This document shows, piece by piece, positions 6,181-8,038 of a DNA stretch of 8,038 bases. The notes below the pieces were generated by a model. It was given only the letters and a program-made list of their open reading frames with translations, was not told where the DNA came from and did not search any database. Position numbers and translations under genes: made by a program. The stretch lies in contig VXPI01000197.1 of assembly GCA_009839585.1 (NCBI GenBank), positions 1 through 8,038 on the forward strand, written 5' to 3'. Positions within the stretch are counted from its first letter, which is position 1, and the number at the start of each line of letters is the position of its first letter. This stretch comes from Gammaproteobacteria bacterium. Lineage in GTDB: Bacteria > Pseudomonadota > Gammaproteobacteria > Arenicellales > Poriferihabitantaceae.

Positions 6181-8038
6181 TCAAAGAGTTGGTGCGCTAT
6201 GCACGACTTGATAGACCTCGATCTGGTCGCCAACCTTGACATCATTATAGTCTTTAATCCCAATTCCGCACTCGTAGCCATGCTTGACTTCATTGACATC
6301 GTCCTTGAAACGTCGCAATGAGTCAATTGCACCTTCAAATATCACGATATTGTCCCGTAGAACCCGAACCGGCAAGTTTCGCTTGACCGCACCCTTGGTC
6401 ACGTAGCAGCCTGCAACTGCACCAATCTTTGGAGACCGGAACACGTCTCTGACTTCAACCAGCCCAACATGTTCTTCGCCAGCGATCTCGTCCATCAATC
6501 CAGTCATGCTGGCCTTAATGGTATCAACTACATCGTAAATGATGTTGTGATAGAACACCGTAATTCCTTCTGCATCAATGAGTTTTCTGGCTGTTGCGTC
6601 AGCACGAACATTGAAGCCAACGATAACGGCTTCGACAGCCTTCGCAAGATTGATATCCGATTCGTTGATGCCACCAACCAGCCCATGCACGACTTTGACA
6701 TGGACTTCATCGCTCGAGAGTTTGATCAGGCTTTCCTTCAGTGCCTCAACAGACCCTTGAACATCCGCCTTCACAAGGATGTTCAGGGTCTTGATGTTTC
6801 CTTCATCCATCCTGTTGAAGATGCTTTCCATCTTGGTCTTCTGCTGTTGAGCCGTTTTGCGTTCCTTGGACTTTCCTTGACGGCTAGATGCAATTTCCCG
6901 GGCTATTCGTTCATCAGACACCACCATGAAGTCATCGCCGGCAACCGGCACCCGCTCTAGGCCCTGCACCTCGACCGGTGTAGATGGTCCGGCCTGATTG
7001 ATCTTTTGACCCTGATCATCGCTAAGAACCCGGATTTTTCCAGTCTGCTCCCCCGCAAGCAGAAAATCCCCTCTCTGAAGCAACCCTTCTTTAACCAGCA
7101 AGGTCGCAACCGGACCCTTGCCTTTATCCAGTCGAGCCTCAATGACCAGGCCGGACGCCTTGCCGGCAGGCTTCGCCTTCAGGTCACAGAGTTCTGCTTG
7201 AACCATGACCGACTCCAACAGGGAATCGATACCCTGCCCCGTTAAAGCAGAAACCTCGTTCATCAGGGTCTCCCCGCCCCACTCCTCCGGAATGAGTTCG
7301 TGGTTCGATAGTTCCTGTTTAACCCGCTCCGAATCCGCTTCTTCCCGGTCAATCTTGTTAATAGCAACAACGACCGGAACTTCCGCCGACTTCGCATGGT
7401 TTATGGCTTCTACAGTTTGTGGCATGACTCCGTCATCTGCTGCAACCACCAAAATCACCAAATCAGTTGCCTTTGTGCCCCGGGCCCGCATTGCAGTGAA
7501 CGCCTCATGGCCGGGAGTATCCAAAAAGCAGATTTCCTGATCATTGACCCCAATTCGATATGCACCGATATGCTGGGTTATCCCACCTGCTTCTCCAGCA
7601 ACAACCCTGGTTTTTCTCAAATAGTCCAAAAGAGATGTTTTTCCATGATCAACATGTCCCATAACCGTAACTATCGGAGGCCTGGTAACCATGCCGATGT
7701 CGTTCATCTCATTTTTTAATACCGTTTCAACATCCTCATCAACCGCAGGCTTGGCAACATGCCCCATCTCTTCAACTAACAGGATGGCCATGTCTTGATC
7801 CAGAATCTGATTGATTGTGACCATCATTCCCATCTGAAACAGTTGTTTAACGACTTCTCCGGCTTTGACCGACATGGCTTGAGCCAAATCTCCAACCGTA
7901 ATGACCTCTGGAATAATGACTTCGTGAATCAGCGGAGCCGTGGGTTTTTCAAAACCATGCTGGTGAGTCATGCTGGTTGAGACACTGCCCACCTTTCGGA
8001 TGCCGGCAGGATTTTTTTTGTGTTCCCTGCGTCGTAGG
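6181..8038 (-). CDS. infB: Translation initiation factor IF-2, 5' part cut by the window edge
   Basis: IF-2 is the GTPase that brings fMet-tRNA to the 30S subunit and promotes subunit joining. About 618 codons are visible and the frame stays open to the right edge, so GTG 7992 is an internal codon, not the start. Visible in order: a basic stretch at the edge, the IF2_N helical domain ([23 protein letters not shown]), G1 GHVDHGKTS (from 7659), switch [12 protein letters not shown]3 DTPGHEAF, G4 NKID and G5 SAL, then domain II, a charged linker ([14 protein letters not shown]), domain III ([14 protein letters not shown]) and the fMet-tRNA-binding C2 domain ([31 protein letters not shown]). The C-terminus is complete. 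nusA is expected further upstream, outside the window. Confidence 0.98.
   Translation of the reverse strand, partial: LRRREHKKNPAGIRKVGSVSTSMTHQHGFEKPTAPLIHEVIIPEVITVGDLAQAMSVKAGEVVKQLFQMGMMVTINQILDQDMAILLVEEMGHVAKPAVDEDVETVLKNEMNDIGMVTRPPIVTVMGHVDHGKTSLLDYLRKTRVVAGEAGGITQHIGAYRIGVNDQEICFLDTPGHEAFTAMRARGTKATDLVILVVAADDGVMPQTVEAINHAKSAEVPVVVAINKIDREEADSERVKQELSNHELIPEEWGGETLMNEVSALTGQGIDSLLESVMVQAELCDLKAKPAGKASGLVIEARLDKGKGPVATLLVKEGLLQRGDFLLAGEQTGKIRVLSDDQGQKINQAGPSTPVEVQGLERVPVAGDDFMVVSDERIAREIASSRQGKSKERKTAQQQKTKMESIFNRMDEGNIKTLNILVKADVQGSVEALKESLIKLSSDEVHVKVVHGLVGGINESDINLAKAVEAVIVGFNVRADATARKLIDAEGITVFYHNIIYDVVDTIKASMTGLMDEIAGEEHVGLVEVRDVFRSPKIGAVAGCYVTKGAVKRNLPVRVLRDNIVIFEGAIDSLRRFKDDVNEVKHGYECGIGIKDYNDVKVGDQIEVYQVVHSAPTL

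Noticed and set aside
6469..7980. Many plus-strand ORFs of 60-163 codons opposite infB
   Set aside because: They lie antisense to a strongly conserved gene, have no ribosome sites or recognisable motifs, and are codon-shadow frames. The same applies to plus-strand frames opposite uvrB and truB.
1..8038. A novel multi-gene defence or mobile system
   Set aside because: Only one small type II toxin-antitoxin pair of known families and gene remnants are present. There is no integrase, transposase, CRISPR repeat or unexplained multi-gene cluster.

Overview
The window reads as chromosomal DNA of a proteobacterium, most likely a gammaproteobacterium. The order infB-rbfA-truB, the encoded tRNA CCA end, the sigma70-type promoters and the UvrB, TruB and IF-2 sequences fit this. 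I cannot name a genus. Base composition looks moderate, slightly AT-rich in the gaps.

Left part (1-3000, minus strand): uvrB, the helicase subunit of nucleotide excision repair, lacks only its last few codons at the left edge. Its start has no ATG. A perfect 12-bp inverted repeat abuts a plausible -10 box there. Upstream lies a DNA-deoxyinosine (hypoxanthine) glycosylase of UDG family 6, preceded by a 60-codon ORF whose stop overlaps the glycosylase start as ATGA.

Middle (3086-4816): a tRNA-Asn(GUU) gene with its own promoter is followed by a small accessory segment. In order it holds a decayed, internally deleted copy of csaA, a compact toxin-antitoxin operon (Phd/YefM-type antitoxin plus PIN-domain VapC-like toxin, GTGA overlap, palindrome in the promoter spacer), a C-terminal fragment resembling a TauD/TfdA-family dioxygenase, and the intact csaA. 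The two csaA copies are in the same orientation and about 85% identical by hand count over about 180 bp, so the toxin-antitoxin module sits between two copies of one gene.

Right part (4891-8038, minus strand): truB, rbfA and the 3' end of infB form the conserved translation and RNA-maturation operon. IF-2 starts translation, RbfA matures the 30S subunit, and TruB makes pseudouridine 55 in tRNA. csaA, a tRNA-binding-fold protein, follows truB where rpsO is often found.

Most of the window is ordinary housekeeping sequence. I do not see an undescribed multi-gene system. The points worth checking are the toxin-antitoxin insertion between duplicated csaA copies, the palindrome and odd start at uvrB, and the small ORF coupled to the glycosylase.
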